Of a stretch of DNA of 64,000 nucleotides, positions 50,038 to 58,121 are shown one piece after another. The position numbers and the translations under genes were made by a program. Numbering within the stretch: position 1 is the first letter of the stretch; each line of letters opens with the position of its first letter. Source of the stretch: Burkholderiales bacterium (GTDB taxonomy: Bacteria > Pseudomonadota > Gammaproteobacteria > Burkholderiales > UBA6910); NCBI GenBank assembly GCA_026005015.1, contig BPKG01000001.1, positions 1,740,501 through 1,804,500 on the forward strand, in the 5' to 3' direction. The notes under the pieces are model-generated. The model saw only the letters and a program-made list of their open reading frames with translations. It was not told where the DNA came from and made no database searches.

Positions 50038-50466
50038 TTATTTTTTGCGGAATAGCCGGGCCGTGCGGGCCACGTCCTCGGGCTCCACCCAGAAGATGGC
50101 ACCCCAGCGGCCTTGGCCCGCGGACACCGCGTCCACCGCCGTGACGTTCACCCCCGCCTGGGCTAGCTTTTTCAAGTTCTCGGCCAGCGCCCCGGCCCGA
50201 TCCTCCCCCTGGATCAGGAAGCCGCTTTTCTTGGGCATGAAAGGAAGGCCGGCCTTCCTGACCGCCGCCATGAACTTGCGGGAATCCTCCGGCACCACGT
50301 CGATCTGGGCCCGGCGCCCCTGGGGGTAGCCGGTGCAGGCCAGCAGGTTGATCCCCGCGCTCACCAGGGTCGAGAGCACCTTGAACGCCTCTCCCGGCCG
50401 GTTGGGCACCTGGATGGAGAAATAATCGACTCTGCGCACGGTATCGGGCACGGCGGGTGTTCTCAA
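50038..50466 (-). CDS. ACT-domain protein
   Basis: A 142-residue protein made of two ACT-like halves. The first is DYFSIQVPNRPGEAFKVLST and LVSAGINLLACTGYPQGRRA; the second is KSGFLIQGEDRAGALAENLK and KLAQAGVNVTAVDAVSAGQG. ACT domains bind amino acids to regulate enzymes; in stand-alone proteins the ligand and partner are unknown. It begins 67 bases downstream of a GYD-domain gene. Confidence 0.85.
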   Translation of the reverse strand: MRTPAVPDTVRRVDYFSIQVPNRPGEAFKVLSTLVSAGINLLACTGYPQGRRAQIDVVPEDSRKFMAAVRKAGLPFMPKKSGFLIQGEDRAGALAENLKKLAQAGVNVTAVDAVSAGQGRWGAIFWVEPEDVARTARLFRKK

Positions 50467-50533
50467 CCGACGGGAAGAGCGGCCGGCCGAGGCACCCTGG
50501 TCCCGGCCGCCACCGCCCGCAACGCCGGGCGGC

Positions 50534-50821
50534 TCACAGGGCGTTCAGGAATTCCTTCCAAGGCGTTCCCGCCAGGGTCTCGGTGGTGGAATGGCCGTAG
50601 GCGCGGATGATCATGGCGGCTCTTTCCACCTCCTTCACGTCGGCCGCCTCCACCACGTCCACCGCGTCGAAGCGCCCGAGGGTAGCGTAGCTCTCCTTCC
50701 AGGAGACCCCGGGACACTCGGTCCTGATTTTCTCCGAGACGGTGGCTGCGAGGGCCTTGAAATCCTTCGGGTCCTTGAAGGCTTCCGGGGAAAAGCGGCT
50801 CAAGATGATGTACGTTGCCAT
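50534..50821 (-). CDS. GYD-domain protein
   Basis: A 95-residue dimeric alpha/beta-barrel-like GYD protein. It reads MATYIILSRFSPEAFKDPKD, with SWKESYATLGRFDAVDVVEA in which the family G-x-F/Y-D motif is GRFD, and MIIRAYGHSTTETLAGTPW. The function of GYD proteins is not known. It is probably transcribed with the ACT-domain gene. Confidence 0.87.
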   Translation of the reverse strand: MATYIILSRFSPEAFKDPKDFKALAATVSEKIRTECPGVSWKESYATLGRFDAVDVVEAADVKEVERAAMIIRAYGHSTTETLAGTPWKEFLNAL

Positions 50822-50959
50822 AAGCCACCTCCATGGGATATGGAATCACTCCCCGGGGCAGGGCCCGCCACCGGGGATTCATTTCTCACACCGGCGGGAT
50901 GAAGACTGCCCCTCCCCCGGATCGATCCTGGCCGGGCGGGCAGAAGGCTGCGAGTCGGC

Positions 50960-51337
50960 TCAATCCTCGCAGCGGGGATAGTCCCCCAACAACCGCGGGG
51001 GTGCCCCCTCCTCCCCGTTGTCGTGATCGTAATAGCGGGTAGGACCATAGCAGTACCGGGACGGTCCCCCATAGGAGTGGGCCCGCGGCGGATCGTACGG
51101 AACATGATAGCGCCGCTCGATGACCACCCGGGGCGGCGCTTCATGGGCGTAATACCGGGGAGCGGCGAGGGCGGAGCCGATCAAGCCTCCCAAGAGCCCT
51201 CCCAGCACCGCCGCGCCGAAGACGTCTCCCCGGTGGCCGTGGTGAGAGGGGTGATGGCCAAACCCATGCCCCAGGACATCGGCCGGGCCCGCCGCGAAGA
51301 CCCCTACGGTCGCGAAAGCGATCAAACCGTTCCTCAT
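50960..51337 (-). CDS. Hypothetical exported His/Tyr-rich glycine-zipper protein
   Basis: A 125-residue protein. A short hydrophobic start (MRNGLIAFATVGVFAAGPAD) is followed by a His-rich HGFGHHPSHHGHRG and a glycine-zipper segment AAVLGGLLGGLIGSALAAPR. The C-terminus is Tyr/Arg/Pro-rich (PSRYCYGPTRYYDHDNGEEG). Such proteins occur widely in betaproteobacteria as small envelope proteins of unknown role. The His cluster might bind metal. Confidence 0.65.
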   Translation of the reverse strand: MRNGLIAFATVGVFAAGPADVLGHGFGHHPSHHGHRGDVFGAAVLGGLLGGLIGSALAAPRYYAHEAPPRVVIERRYHVPYDPPRAHSYGGPSRYCYGPTRYYDHDNGEEGAPPRLLGDYPRCED

Positions 51338-51404
51338 CCTCGCCTCGCTACAAGCTATTTCAGTTATAGCCTAACCGCGGCAAGCCGCCAGGCGCCGCGC
51401 CTCC

Positions 51405-52955
51405 TTACTTTAGACCGAGCCGGCGGGCGAGCTTGTGCAAATTGCTGGGGTCAACCCCCAGGCTCGCCGCCGTGCGGGACCAGTTGCCCCCGTGGCGGGC
51501 CAGGGCCCCTTCGATGTGGCGGCGCAGGAAGCGCTGCTGGGCCTCGTGCAGGGTAAGCCCCGGCGCCATGGCCGCGGGGCCTGCCTCCTCCCCCTCGTCT
51601 TCCCCGGCCCGAGGCGGGGCCTCGGAGGCTTCCGGGTCCAGATCCAGGAACCGCCGCTCGATGGTCACGATGGCGTTGGCGCTGGCGGCCCGGGCCCGGG
51701 CCTTGAGGGCGGCACGGCTGATCACGTGCTCCAGCTCCCGCACGTTGCCCGGCCACCCGTAGGCGAGCAAGGCCTTCTCCGCCTCCCGAGAGAGCCGCAG
51801 GCTGCGCACCCCCAGGCGGGAGCGGTTCAACTCCAGGAAGTGACCCGCCAGGAGCAACACGTCGTTGCCCCGCTCCCGCAGGGGCGGCACGAAGACGGGA
51901 TAGACACTCAGGCGGTGGTACAGGTCGGCCCGGAACCTCCCCTGGCGCACCGCCTCCTTCAGGTCCCGGTTGGTGGCGGCGACGATGCGCACGTCGATTC
52001 TGACCGGGACATCCGACCCCACCCGCTGCGCCTCGCCGTGCTGAATCGCCCGCAGGAGCTTGGCCTGCACCGGCAGTGGCAGCTCCCCCACCTCGTCCAG
52101 GAACAGGGTGCCTCCCTCGGCGGCCTCGAACTTGCCCGCCCGGTGGCTGACGGCGCCGGAGAAGGCCCCTTTGACGTGCCCGAAGAGCTCGCTCTCGGCC
52201 AGGCTCTCGGGCAGGGCGGCGCAGTTCACGTGCACCATGGGGCGCTCCCGCCGCCGGGATAGGGTGTGGATCTCCCGCGCCACTAGCTCCTTGCCCACAC
52301 CGGTCTCTCCCAGGATCAGCACCGAGAGGTCCGAGTCGGCGATCAGCATCAGCTCCTGTTTGAGCTCCTGGAGGGCCGGGCATTGGCCGATCAGTTCCTG
52401 CCGTCCGGCGGTCACCACCGACGCCAGGGCCGCTCTCGCGTCCGCGCGGAAAGTCTTGAGCGCCTCGAGCTGGGCGGAAAGCTCCGCCAAGCGCACGCTC
52501 GCCTCGGCGAGGAGCACGAAATGCTTGAGCCGCTCCAGATCGAGCCGGGTGAAGCGTCCCGGGGCGAGGGCGTCGAAGGTGAGCACGCCCCAGGCGCGGC
52601 CGTCCACGTAGAGGGTCACCCCCATGCAATCGTGCACGTGCAGGCCGCCCGTGCGGGACTCCACCAGGCCGTCGTAGGGATCGGGAAGATCCGTGTCCGG
52701 CTCGAAGATGACCGGCTCATGGGCGTAGAGAATCGTCTGCAGCCGGGGGTGATCCGCCAGGCGAAAACGCCGCCCCAGGGTCTCTTCCGCGAGCCCCTCC
52801 ACCGCCACCGGGCGTAGCACCTCCCCCTCCAGCTTGAGGAGCCCGATGGCGTCGCATTCGAAGGCGGATTTGAGGATTTGCACCACCCGCCGGTAGCGCA
52901 GCCGGGGCGCCAGGTCCCGCCCCAGGTCGGACATCAGTTGCAACAAAGGCTCCAC
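51405..52955 (-). CDS. norR: NorR, nitric oxide-responsive sigma-54 activator
   Basis: A 516-residue sigma-54 enhancer-binding protein of the NorR type. The N-terminal GAF domain (residues 20-165) would hold the non-heme iron NO sensor ([40 protein letters not shown]). The AAA+ domain has Walker [17 protein letters not shown], the loop [17 protein letters not shown], with GAFSGA instead of the usual GAFTGA, and Walker [16 protein letters not shown] Fis-type helix-turn-helix ends it ([20 protein letters not shown]). It is divergent from ytfE-norB with three matching sites between, so it is their activator. Confidence 0.93.
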   Translation of the reverse strand: MEPLLQLMSDLGRDLAPRLRYRRVVQILKSAFECDAIGLLKLEGEVLRPVAVEGLAEETLGRRFRLADHPRLQTILYAHEPVIFEPDTDLPDPYDGLVESRTGGLHVHDCMGVTLYVDGRAWGVLTFDALAPGRFTRLDLERLKHFVLLAEASVRLAELSAQLEALKTFRADARAALASVVTAGRQELIGQCPALQELKQELMLIADSDLSVLILGETGVGKELVAREIHTLSRRRERPMVHVNCAALPESLAESELFGHVKGAFSGAVSHRAGKFEAAEGGTLFLDEVGELPLPVQAKLLRAIQHGEAQRVGSDVPVRIDVRIVAATNRDLKEAVRQGRFRADLYHRLSVYPVFVPPLRERGNDVLLLAGHFLELNRSRLGVRSLRLSREAEKALLAYGWPGNVRELEHVISRAALKARARAASANAIVTIERRFLDLDPEASEAPPRAGEDEGEEAGPAAMAPGLTLHEAQQRFLRRHIEGALARHGGNWSRTAASLGVDPSNLHKLARRLGLK

Positions 52956-52981
52956 GGTTCATCCCGCCGTCATCGGTCAAT

Positions 52982-53037
52982 GGTAAATTCTACCATTAAG
53001 GTAGAAATAACCATTAATCGCTTTGGTCATATCGACC
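52982..53037. promoter_or_regulatory. Three NorR enhancer sites
   Basis: Three GGT-N7-ACC sites in the norR-ytfE intergenic region: GGTAAATTCTACC (52982-52994), GGTAGAAATAACC (53000-53012) and GGTCATATCGACC (53025-53037). This matches the known NorR core GT-N7-AC. Three sites are normal for NorR promoters. Confidence 0.88.
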
Positions 53038-53077
53038 CTCATTTGGAATTGACATCAGAAAATCAATCGCTTGTTCC

Positions 53078-53093
53078 TGGCACGGGTCTTGTT
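53078..53093 (+). promoter_or_regulatory. Sigma-54 promoter of ytfE-norB
   Basis: TGGCAC-N5-TTGTT, close to the -24/-12 consensus TGGCAC-N5-TTGCA; the -12 dinucleotide is GT instead of GC. It lies 41 bases after the last NorR site and 46 bases before the ytfE start. Confidence 0.78.
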
Positions 53094-53138
53094 TAAGGGA
53101 AATCGAATCTCTTAACCCCCTCGGGACGGGAGAAGGTC

Positions 53139-53804
53139 ATGGATTACCTGGAAACCCCGGTGGGCGAGCTGGCAGCCGCCATCCCCGGCGCGACCCGCTT
53201 GTTCCGCCAGCATGGCATCGATTTCTGCTGCGGCGGCGAGGAGCCGCTCAAGCAGGCCCTCGAAGCCCGGCGCGTGGACCCGGCCGCCTTCGCCGAGGCG
53301 TTGTCCCGGCTCGCGGCCCACCCGGCGCAAGGGGCCGACTGGCGCACCGCGCCCCTCGGGCGGTTGATCGAGCACATCGTGGAAAGCTTCCATGAGCGCC
53401 ACCGCCGGCAGCTTCCGGAGCTGATCGCCCTGGCCCGCAAGGTGGAGCAGGTGCACGAGCGCCACCCCGCGTGCCCTCGGGGGCTCGCCGGGCGCCTCGC
53501 GGCGCTGCGAGGTGAGCTGGAGTCCCACCTGCAGAAGGAGGAGCGGGTGCTCTTTCCCCTAATCCTCCAAGGGGACGGCAACCGGGTGACGACCCCCGTG
53601 AGCGTCATGCGCTACGAGCACGACCAGCACGGCCTCGCTCTGGCGGAGCTCCGGGCAGCCGCCCATGACTTGGCGCTTCCCGAGGACGCCTGCACCACCT
53701 GGCGCGCCTGCTACCGGGGTCTCGAGCAGTTGATCGGCGACCTGATGGAGCACATCCATCTCGAGAACAACGTGCTGTTCCCCCGGGCCATCGAGCAGGC
53801 CTGA
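53139..53804 (+). CDS. ytfE: YtfE/RIC di-iron iron-sulfur cluster repair protein
   Basis: A 221-residue RIC protein that repairs iron-sulfur clusters damaged by nitric oxide. The N-terminal ScdA domain has the HGIDFCCGGEEPL motif. The hemerythrin-like domain carries iron-binding His and Glu in HIVESFHERHRRQLPELIAL, LESHLQKEERVLFPLI, MRYEHDQHGLALAELRAA and LMEHIHLENNVLFPRAIE. It is the first gene after the NorR-dependent promoter; norB starts 33 bases later. Confidence 0.93.
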   Translation: MDYLETPVGELAAAIPGATRLFRQHGIDFCCGGEEPLKQALEARRVDPAAFAEALSRLAAHPAQGADWRTAPLGRLIEHIVESFHERHRRQLPELIALARKVEQVHERHPACPRGLAGRLAALRGELESHLQKEERVLFPLILQGDGNRVTTPVSVMRYEHDQHGLALAELRAAAHDLALPEDACTTWRACYRGLEQLIGDLMEHIHLENNVLFPRAIEQA

Positions 53805-53837
53805 AGCGGTCGATCCTTCTAAGGAGAATTCTTCCCT

Positions 53838-56114
53838 ATGAACCCGGAAAAAAGACTCTGGCTGACGCTGATCGCGGTACTCGGCGTCACTTTCGCGCTC
53901 CTCGGCTTTTTCGGGCGCGAGGTCTACCGCCAGGCGCCGCCCGTGCCCGAGCGCTTCGTCGTCCAGGACGGGGCGGTGCTCTTCACCCATGAGGACGTGA
54001 TGCAGGGGCAGCTCGCGTGGCAGTCCACCGGCGGCCAGCAGCTCGGATCGGTGTGGGGCCACGGGGCCTACCAGGCCCCCGACTGGACCGCCGACTGGCT
54101 GCACCGGGAGCTCACGGCCTGGCTGGAGCTCGCCGCCCGGGATCTGCACGGCCAGCCCTACGCGGCGCTTACCGAGGAGCAGCAGGTGGCCCTCAAGCTC
54201 GAGCTCAAGCGCGAGTACCGCGCCAACACCTACGACGCCGCCTCCGGCACGGTCACCCTCACGCCGCGGCGGGCGGCCGCCATCCGCCAGGTCCAGGGCT
54301 ACTACGATGCCCTCTTCGGAGCCGCGCCCGAGCTCAGGAAGACGCGGGAGAGCTACGCCATGAAGGAGGACACCCTGCCGCGGCCGCAGGACAGACAGAA
54401 CCTCGCCGCCTTCTTCTTCTGGTCCGCCTGGGCGGCCGCCACCACGCGTCCCGGCTCGCAGGCCACCTACACCAACAACTGGCCCCACGAGCCCCTGATC
54501 GACAACGTGCCGACGGCGGAGAACGTGCTGTGGTCGGTGCTGTCGGTGGTGCTGCTCGTCGCCGGCATCGGCGCTTTCATCTGGAGCTGGTCCTTCGGCC
54601 GCAAGTACGGGGAGGAGGATTTCAAGCCCCTCGCCCGGGACCCGCTGGCGGCCCTCGCCCTTACGCCCTCCCAGCGGGCGTTATGGAAATACCTGGTGGT
54701 GGTGGTCGCCCTGTTTGGCCTACAGGTGCTGCTCGGGGGCTTCACCGCCCACTACACCGTGGAGGGCCAGGCGTTCTACGGCTTGGAGACCTCCCGCTGG
54801 CTGCCCTACGCCCTCACCCGCACCTGGCACATCCAGAGCGCCATGTTCTGGATCGCCACCGCGTTCCTGGCGGCGGGCCTGTTCCTCGCCCCCGTGATCA
54901 ACGGCGGCCGGGACCCGAAATACCAGAAGCTGGGCGTGGACCTGCTGTTCGGGGCGCTGGTGGTGGTGGTCGCCGGCTCCTTCATCGGCCAGTTCCTCGC
55001 CGTCAACCAGCAGCTCAAGCTGGAAGTGAGCTTCTGGCTCGGCCACCAGGGCTACGAGTACGTGGACCTGGGACGGGTATGGCAGATCGCCCTGTACGCG
55101 GGGCTGATCCTGTGGCTCGCGCTGATGCTGCGGGGGATCGTGCCGGCGCTCAAGCGCGAGAAGCAGAAAAGCCTGCTGATGCTCTTCGCCGCGTCGGTCC
55201 TCGCGGTGGGCCTGTTCTACGGCGCCGGCCTGTTCTACGGAGCCCGCACCCACCTCTCGGTGATGGAATACTGGCGCTGGTGGGTGGTGCACCTGTGGGT
55301 GGAAGGCTTTTTCGAGGTGTTCGCCACGGTGGCCCTCGCCTACATCTTCTCGACCATGGGCCTGGTGTCGAAGACCAGCGCCGCCCGGGCGTCCCTCGCC
55401 TCCGCCACCCTGTTCATGCTGGGCGGCGTGCCCGGCACCTTCCATCACCTCTACTTCTCGGGCACCACCACCTCCATCATGGCCATCGGCGCGGTGTTCA
55501 GCGCCCTGGAAGTGGTGCCCCTGGTGGTGGTGGGCATCGAGGCCTACGAGAACTGGCGCCACAAGGACCGCACCCCCTGGATGCGGCGCTACGAGTGGCC
55601 CCTCAAGTTCTTCGTGGCGGTGGCTTTCTGGAACTTCGTGGGCGCCGGGGTCTTCGGCTTCCTCATCAATCCGCCCATCGCCCTCTACTACCTGCAGGGG
55701 TTGAACACCACCGCGGTGCACGGCCACGCGGCGCTGTTCGGGGTCTACGGCTTCCTGGCGCTGGGCCTGGTGCTGCTCACGCTGCGCAGCCTGCGGCCCG
55801 AGGCCCAGTGGAACGAGGCCACCCTCAAGACCGCCTTCTGGTGGATGAACGGGGGGCTCGCCGCCATGATCGTGACGAGCCTCCTGCCCATCGGCCTCTA
55901 CCAGTTCTGGGCGAGCCTCAAAGTGGGCCTGTGGTACGCCAGGAGCGAAGAGTTCCTACAGATTCCCCTCCTGGAGACGCTGCGTTGGGTGCGCACCGTG
56001 GGCGACCTGGTGTTCATCGTCGGCGCTTTCGCCTTCGCCGCCTTTGTGGTGGGGACCCTCGCCCGGCGACGGCCGGCGATCCCCGCCACGGGGCCGGCGG
56101 CCGAGCGGGCCTGA
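53838..56114 (+). CDS. norB: Quinol-dependent nitric oxide reductase (qNor)
   Basis: A 758-residue single-subunit quinol nitric oxide reductase, which reduces NO to N2O. The N-terminal extension fused to the catalytic part (residues 15-250, HEDVMQGQLAWQSTGGQQLG, SQATYTNNWPHEPLIDNVPT) is the qNor mark. The heme-copper-oxidase-like core has heme ligand His in TRTWHIQSAMFWIATAFLAA, the FeB/Glu region VVHLWVEGFFEVFATVALAY, GVPGTFHHLYFSGTTTSIMA and NTTAVHGHAALFGVYG. It has about 14 helices. SD AAGGAGA precedes ATG 53838. NorR-controlled with ytfE. A partial copy lies at 57.7 kb. Confidence 0.95.
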   Translation: MNPEKRLWLTLIAVLGVTFALLGFFGREVYRQAPPVPERFVVQDGAVLFTHEDVMQGQLAWQSTGGQQLGSVWGHGAYQAPDWTADWLHRELTAWLELAARDLHGQPYAALTEEQQVALKLELKREYRANTYDAASGTVTLTPRRAAAIRQVQGYYDALFGAAPELRKTRESYAMKEDTLPRPQDRQNLAAFFFWSAWAAATTRPGSQATYTNNWPHEPLIDNVPTAENVLWSVLSVVLLVAGIGAFIWSWSFGRKYGEEDFKPLARDPLAALALTPSQRALWKYLVVVVALFGLQVLLGGFTAHYTVEGQAFYGLETSRWLPYALTRTWHIQSAMFWIATAFLAAGLFLAPVINGGRDPKYQKLGVDLLFGALVVVVAGSFIGQFLAVNQQLKLEVSFWLGHQGYEYVDLGRVWQIALYAGLILWLALMLRGIVPALKREKQKSLLMLFAASVLAVGLFYGAGLFYGARTHLSVMEYWRWWVVHLWVEGFFEVFATVALAYIFSTMGLVSKTSAARASLASATLFMLGGVPGTFHHLYFSGTTTSIMAIGAVFSALEVVPLVVVGIEAYENWRHKDRTPWMRRYEWPLKFFVAVAFWNFVGAGVFGFLINPPIALYYLQGLNTTAVHGHAALFGVYGFLALGLVLLTLRSLRPEAQWNEATLKTAFWWMNGGLAAMIVTSLLPIGLYQFWASLKVGLWYARSEEFLQIPLLETLRWVRTVGDLVFIVGAFAFAAFVVGTLARRRPAIPATGPAAERA

Positions 56115-56118
56115 AGCC

Positions 56119-56463
56119 ATGACCGAGACCATGAAAGCGTGGCAGTGCATCGGCTGCGGAAGGATCGAGGCGCCCGAGACGTGCATCGGCGTCTGCCAGG
56201 ACCGGAAAGTGGAGCTGGTATACGCTCAGGAATACGAGGACGCGCTGGCGCTGGCGCGACGCGCGCGACGGCATGCCCAAGCCCTCGAAGGGCTGGTGCG
56301 GCGCGTGGCGTGGACGACGCCGCGGGACGACAAATGGGAAGACTCCTACCGCAGCCTGCAGGACCAGGCGCGCCGGCTCCTCGCCGCCATGGAGGGCGAG
56401 GACCCGAAACCCATACCGCTGGCGGCAGGCAACGAGGACACGGAAAGAGCCTGCAGGCCATAG
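56119..56463 (+). CDS. Hypothetical protein with N-terminal zinc-ribbon-like cysteines
   Basis: A 114-residue protein starting 5 bases after norB. The N-terminus has four cysteines, WQCIGCGRIEAPETCIGVCQ (C-x2-C-x8-C-x3-C), as for a small metal site. The remainder is helical and charged (YEDALALARRARRHAQALEG). Its last few codons run into a remnant of the PAS-sensor gene, so the true C-terminus may have been changed by the rearrangement. It may be cotranscribed with norB under NorR control. Function unknown. Confidence 0.65.
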   Translation: MTETMKAWQCIGCGRIEAPETCIGVCQDRKVELVYAQEYEDALALARRARRHAQALEGLVRRVAWTTPRDDKWEDSYRSLQDQARRLLAAMEGEDPKPIPLAAGNEDTERACRP

Positions 56464-56524
56464 GCGCGCAGGGCTGCATCGTTCACCGCCGGCACCGCGG
56501 GGATGCGGAAGTCATAGACCCACG
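56462..56524 (-). pseudogene. Remnant of a PAS-sensor gene (duplicate scrap)
   Basis: About 60 bases matching the 5' part of the PAS-GGDEF-EAL gene at 61.19-61.26 kb. Read on the minus strand it gives WVYDFRIPAVPAVNDAALRA, compared with MWLWDPGTRAVLAVNDAALR in the intact gene. The rest of the gene is missing here. It lies just before csaA, as in the second copy. Confidence 0.65.
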
Positions 56525-56536
56525 TTACGCCCCCGG

Positions 56537-56887
56537 TCAGGCGAGCCGCGCGCCGTTCGGCACCGGCCGCTCCGGCTGGGACAGGACGATGTTGCCTTCG
56601 GCGTCGGGAAAGCCGGTGACCAGCACCTCGGACATGAACGGGCCGATCTGCTTCTTCGGGAAGTTGACCACGGCGACCACCTGCCGGCCCACCAGCTCCT
56701 CCGGCCGGTACAGTTCGGTGATCTGCGCCGAGGATCGGCGCACGCCCAGCTCGGGTCCGAAATCGATCCACAGCTTGTAGGCGGGGCGCCGGGCTTCCGG
56801 GAACGGCTCCGCCTTGATGACGGTGCCGGCCCGGAGATCGACCCGCAGGAAGTCGTCCCAGGTGATCTCGCCCGAGGGCTCTGCCAT
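56537..56887 (-). CDS. csaA: CsaA-like tRNA-binding/chaperone protein
   Basis: A 116-residue tRNA-binding-domain protein of the CsaA type. It reads [60 protein letters not shown] and [20 protein letters not shown]. The OB fold with GxRxSS region is complete. CsaA binds tRNA or acts as an export-related chaperone in Bacillus. A damaged second copy lies at 61.4 kb. The upstream region (56888-56981) must hold its promoter and that of the toxin-antitoxin pair. Confidence 0.9.
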   Translation of the reverse strand: MAEPSGEITWDDFLRVDLRAGTVIKAEPFPEARRPAYKLWIDFGPELGVRRSSAQITELYRPEELVGRQVVAVVNFPKKQIGPFMSEVLVTGFPDAEGNIVLSQPERPVPNGARLA

Positions 56888-56981
56888 GGCGGTTTTCCTC
56901 CTTTCTCGAATATCCGAACGGCTTGACGGCGCAAGGGGTATTGCTTAAGTTTAACGAAAAAAGCATCGATAGGAGAATCGT

Positions 56982-57188
56982 ATGACGATCGTCACCGTGT
57001 CGCCGAAATACCAGGTCGTGATCCCTCGGGAGGCACGCAAGGCGCTCGGCATTCAGCCCGGGCAGCAGGTTCAAGTCTTGGTGTACGAGGGGCGGGTGGA
57101 GTTCGTGCCGGTCAAAAAGCTCAAGAAGATGCGCGGGTTTCTGCGCGGGATCGACACCTCCATGCCGCGCGACAAGGACCGCGTGTGA
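56982..57188 (+). CDS. AbrB/MazE-like antitoxin (VapB-type)
   Basis: A 68-residue SpoVT/AbrB-type antitoxin. The DNA-binding part is VTVSPKYQVVIPREARKALG and IQPGQQVQVLVYEGRVEFVP. The basic C-terminus MRGFLRGIDTSMPRDKDRV should wrap the toxin. AGGAGA lies before the ATG. The next gene, a PIN toxin, overlaps by 4 bases (GTGA), the common coupling for such pairs, and the pair should repress itself. Confidence 0.92.
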   Translation: MTIVTVSPKYQVVIPREARKALGIQPGQQVQVLVYEGRVEFVPVKKLKKMRGFLRGIDTSMPRDKDRV

Positions 57189-57559
57189 ACCTGGTGGACT
57201 CGTCCGGCTGGCTGGAGTATTTCGCCGACGGAGCGAACGCCGACTTTTTTGCGCCAGCCATCGAAGAGGTAGCGCGCTTGATCGTCCCGACGATCAGCTT
57301 GCTGGAAGTCTTCAAAAGGGTGCTGCAACAGCGGGGCGAGAACGACGCGCTGCAGGCCGTCGCCCTGATGCAGCAGGGCAAGCTTGTGGAGCTCGATGCC
57401 GGCTTGGCGCTGAGCGCCGCAAAGCTGGGCCACGAGCTGAAATTGCCGTTGGCCGATAGCGTCATTCTCGCCACCGCGCGGAAGTACAACGCCATCGTGT
57501 GGTCCCAAGATAGCGACTTCGAGGGATTGGAAGGCGTGCGTTATATCGCGAAGTCCTGA
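57185..57559 (+). CDS. PIN-domain toxin (VapC-type)
   Basis: A 124-residue PIN-domain ribonuclease toxin. The acidic active site includes LVDSSGWLEYFADG (Asp), TISLLEVFKRV (Glu), LPLADSVILATARKY (Asp) and WSQDSDFEGLEGV (Asp). It starts at a GTG inside the antitoxin stop. It sits between the two copies of the norB-sensor-csaA segment, probably an insertion in or after the duplication. Its targets are usually initiator tRNA or rRNA; not known here. Confidence 0.92.
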   Translation: MNLVDSSGWLEYFADGANADFFAPAIEEVARLIVPTISLLEVFKRVLQQRGENDALQAVALMQQGKLVELDAGLALSAAKLGHELKLPLADSVILATARKYNAIVWSQDSDFEGLEGVRYIAKS

Positions 57560-57698
57560 ACCTCGGTGGGCGGCATCTCGTCGCGCATCCGCCGCCCGCC
57601 TCCCCAGGATCGACATCAGGCCAGGCCGTCTTTGCCGAAGGCAGTCACCGCGCAGACGCGGCTCAAATGAAAACGCCCAACCGGAAAGAGTTGGACGC

Positions 57699-57976
57699 TG
57701 AATGGTGGCGTTGCTTATTGCCGGCATCGGCGCTTTTCTTTGGATCTGCTCCTTCGGCCGCAAACACGGGAAGAAGATTTCAAGCCCCTTGCCCGGCACC
57801 CACTGGCAGCCCTCGCCCTCACCCGTACCTGGCATCTCCAGAGCGCCCCGCTATGGATCGCCACCGCGTTCCTGGCGGCGGGCCTGTTTCTCGCCTCGGT
57901 GATCAACGGCGGCCGGGACCCGAAATATCAAAAGCTGGGCGTGGACCTGCCGTTCGGGGCGCTGGTGGTGGCGGTC
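57699..57976 (+). pseudogene. norB remnant with a 153-base internal deletion
   Basis: This region matches the intact norB from about 54541 to 54976. The segment equal to 54661-54813 (51 codons) is missing, and one base is lost near 57768, where intact GGGGAGG reads GGGAAG. Both sides match closely: AGIGAFLWICSFGRK before the deletion, and TRTWHLQSAPLWIATAFLAA and VINGGRDPKYQKLGVDLPFG after. No other part of norB is nearby. It is a dead fragment. Confidence 0.85.
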
Positions 57977-58121
57977 GCTAGCTCTCGGCCGCGCCGGGAG
58001 GCAAAGATGGATTGCTCCTGGCGCTAGCGGTGAGTCGGGTGAGCACCGGAGGGCATTAAAGGCTATGAGGACATGGGTGCGCCGTTGCCAATTCGGTCGA
58101 GCCGGGTATTTCCCGCGGCCC

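Noticed and set aside
54017-56122. 701-codon plus-strand frame within norB
   Set aside because: Same strand as norB in another frame, Arg/Pro/Gly-rich, and no conserved content.
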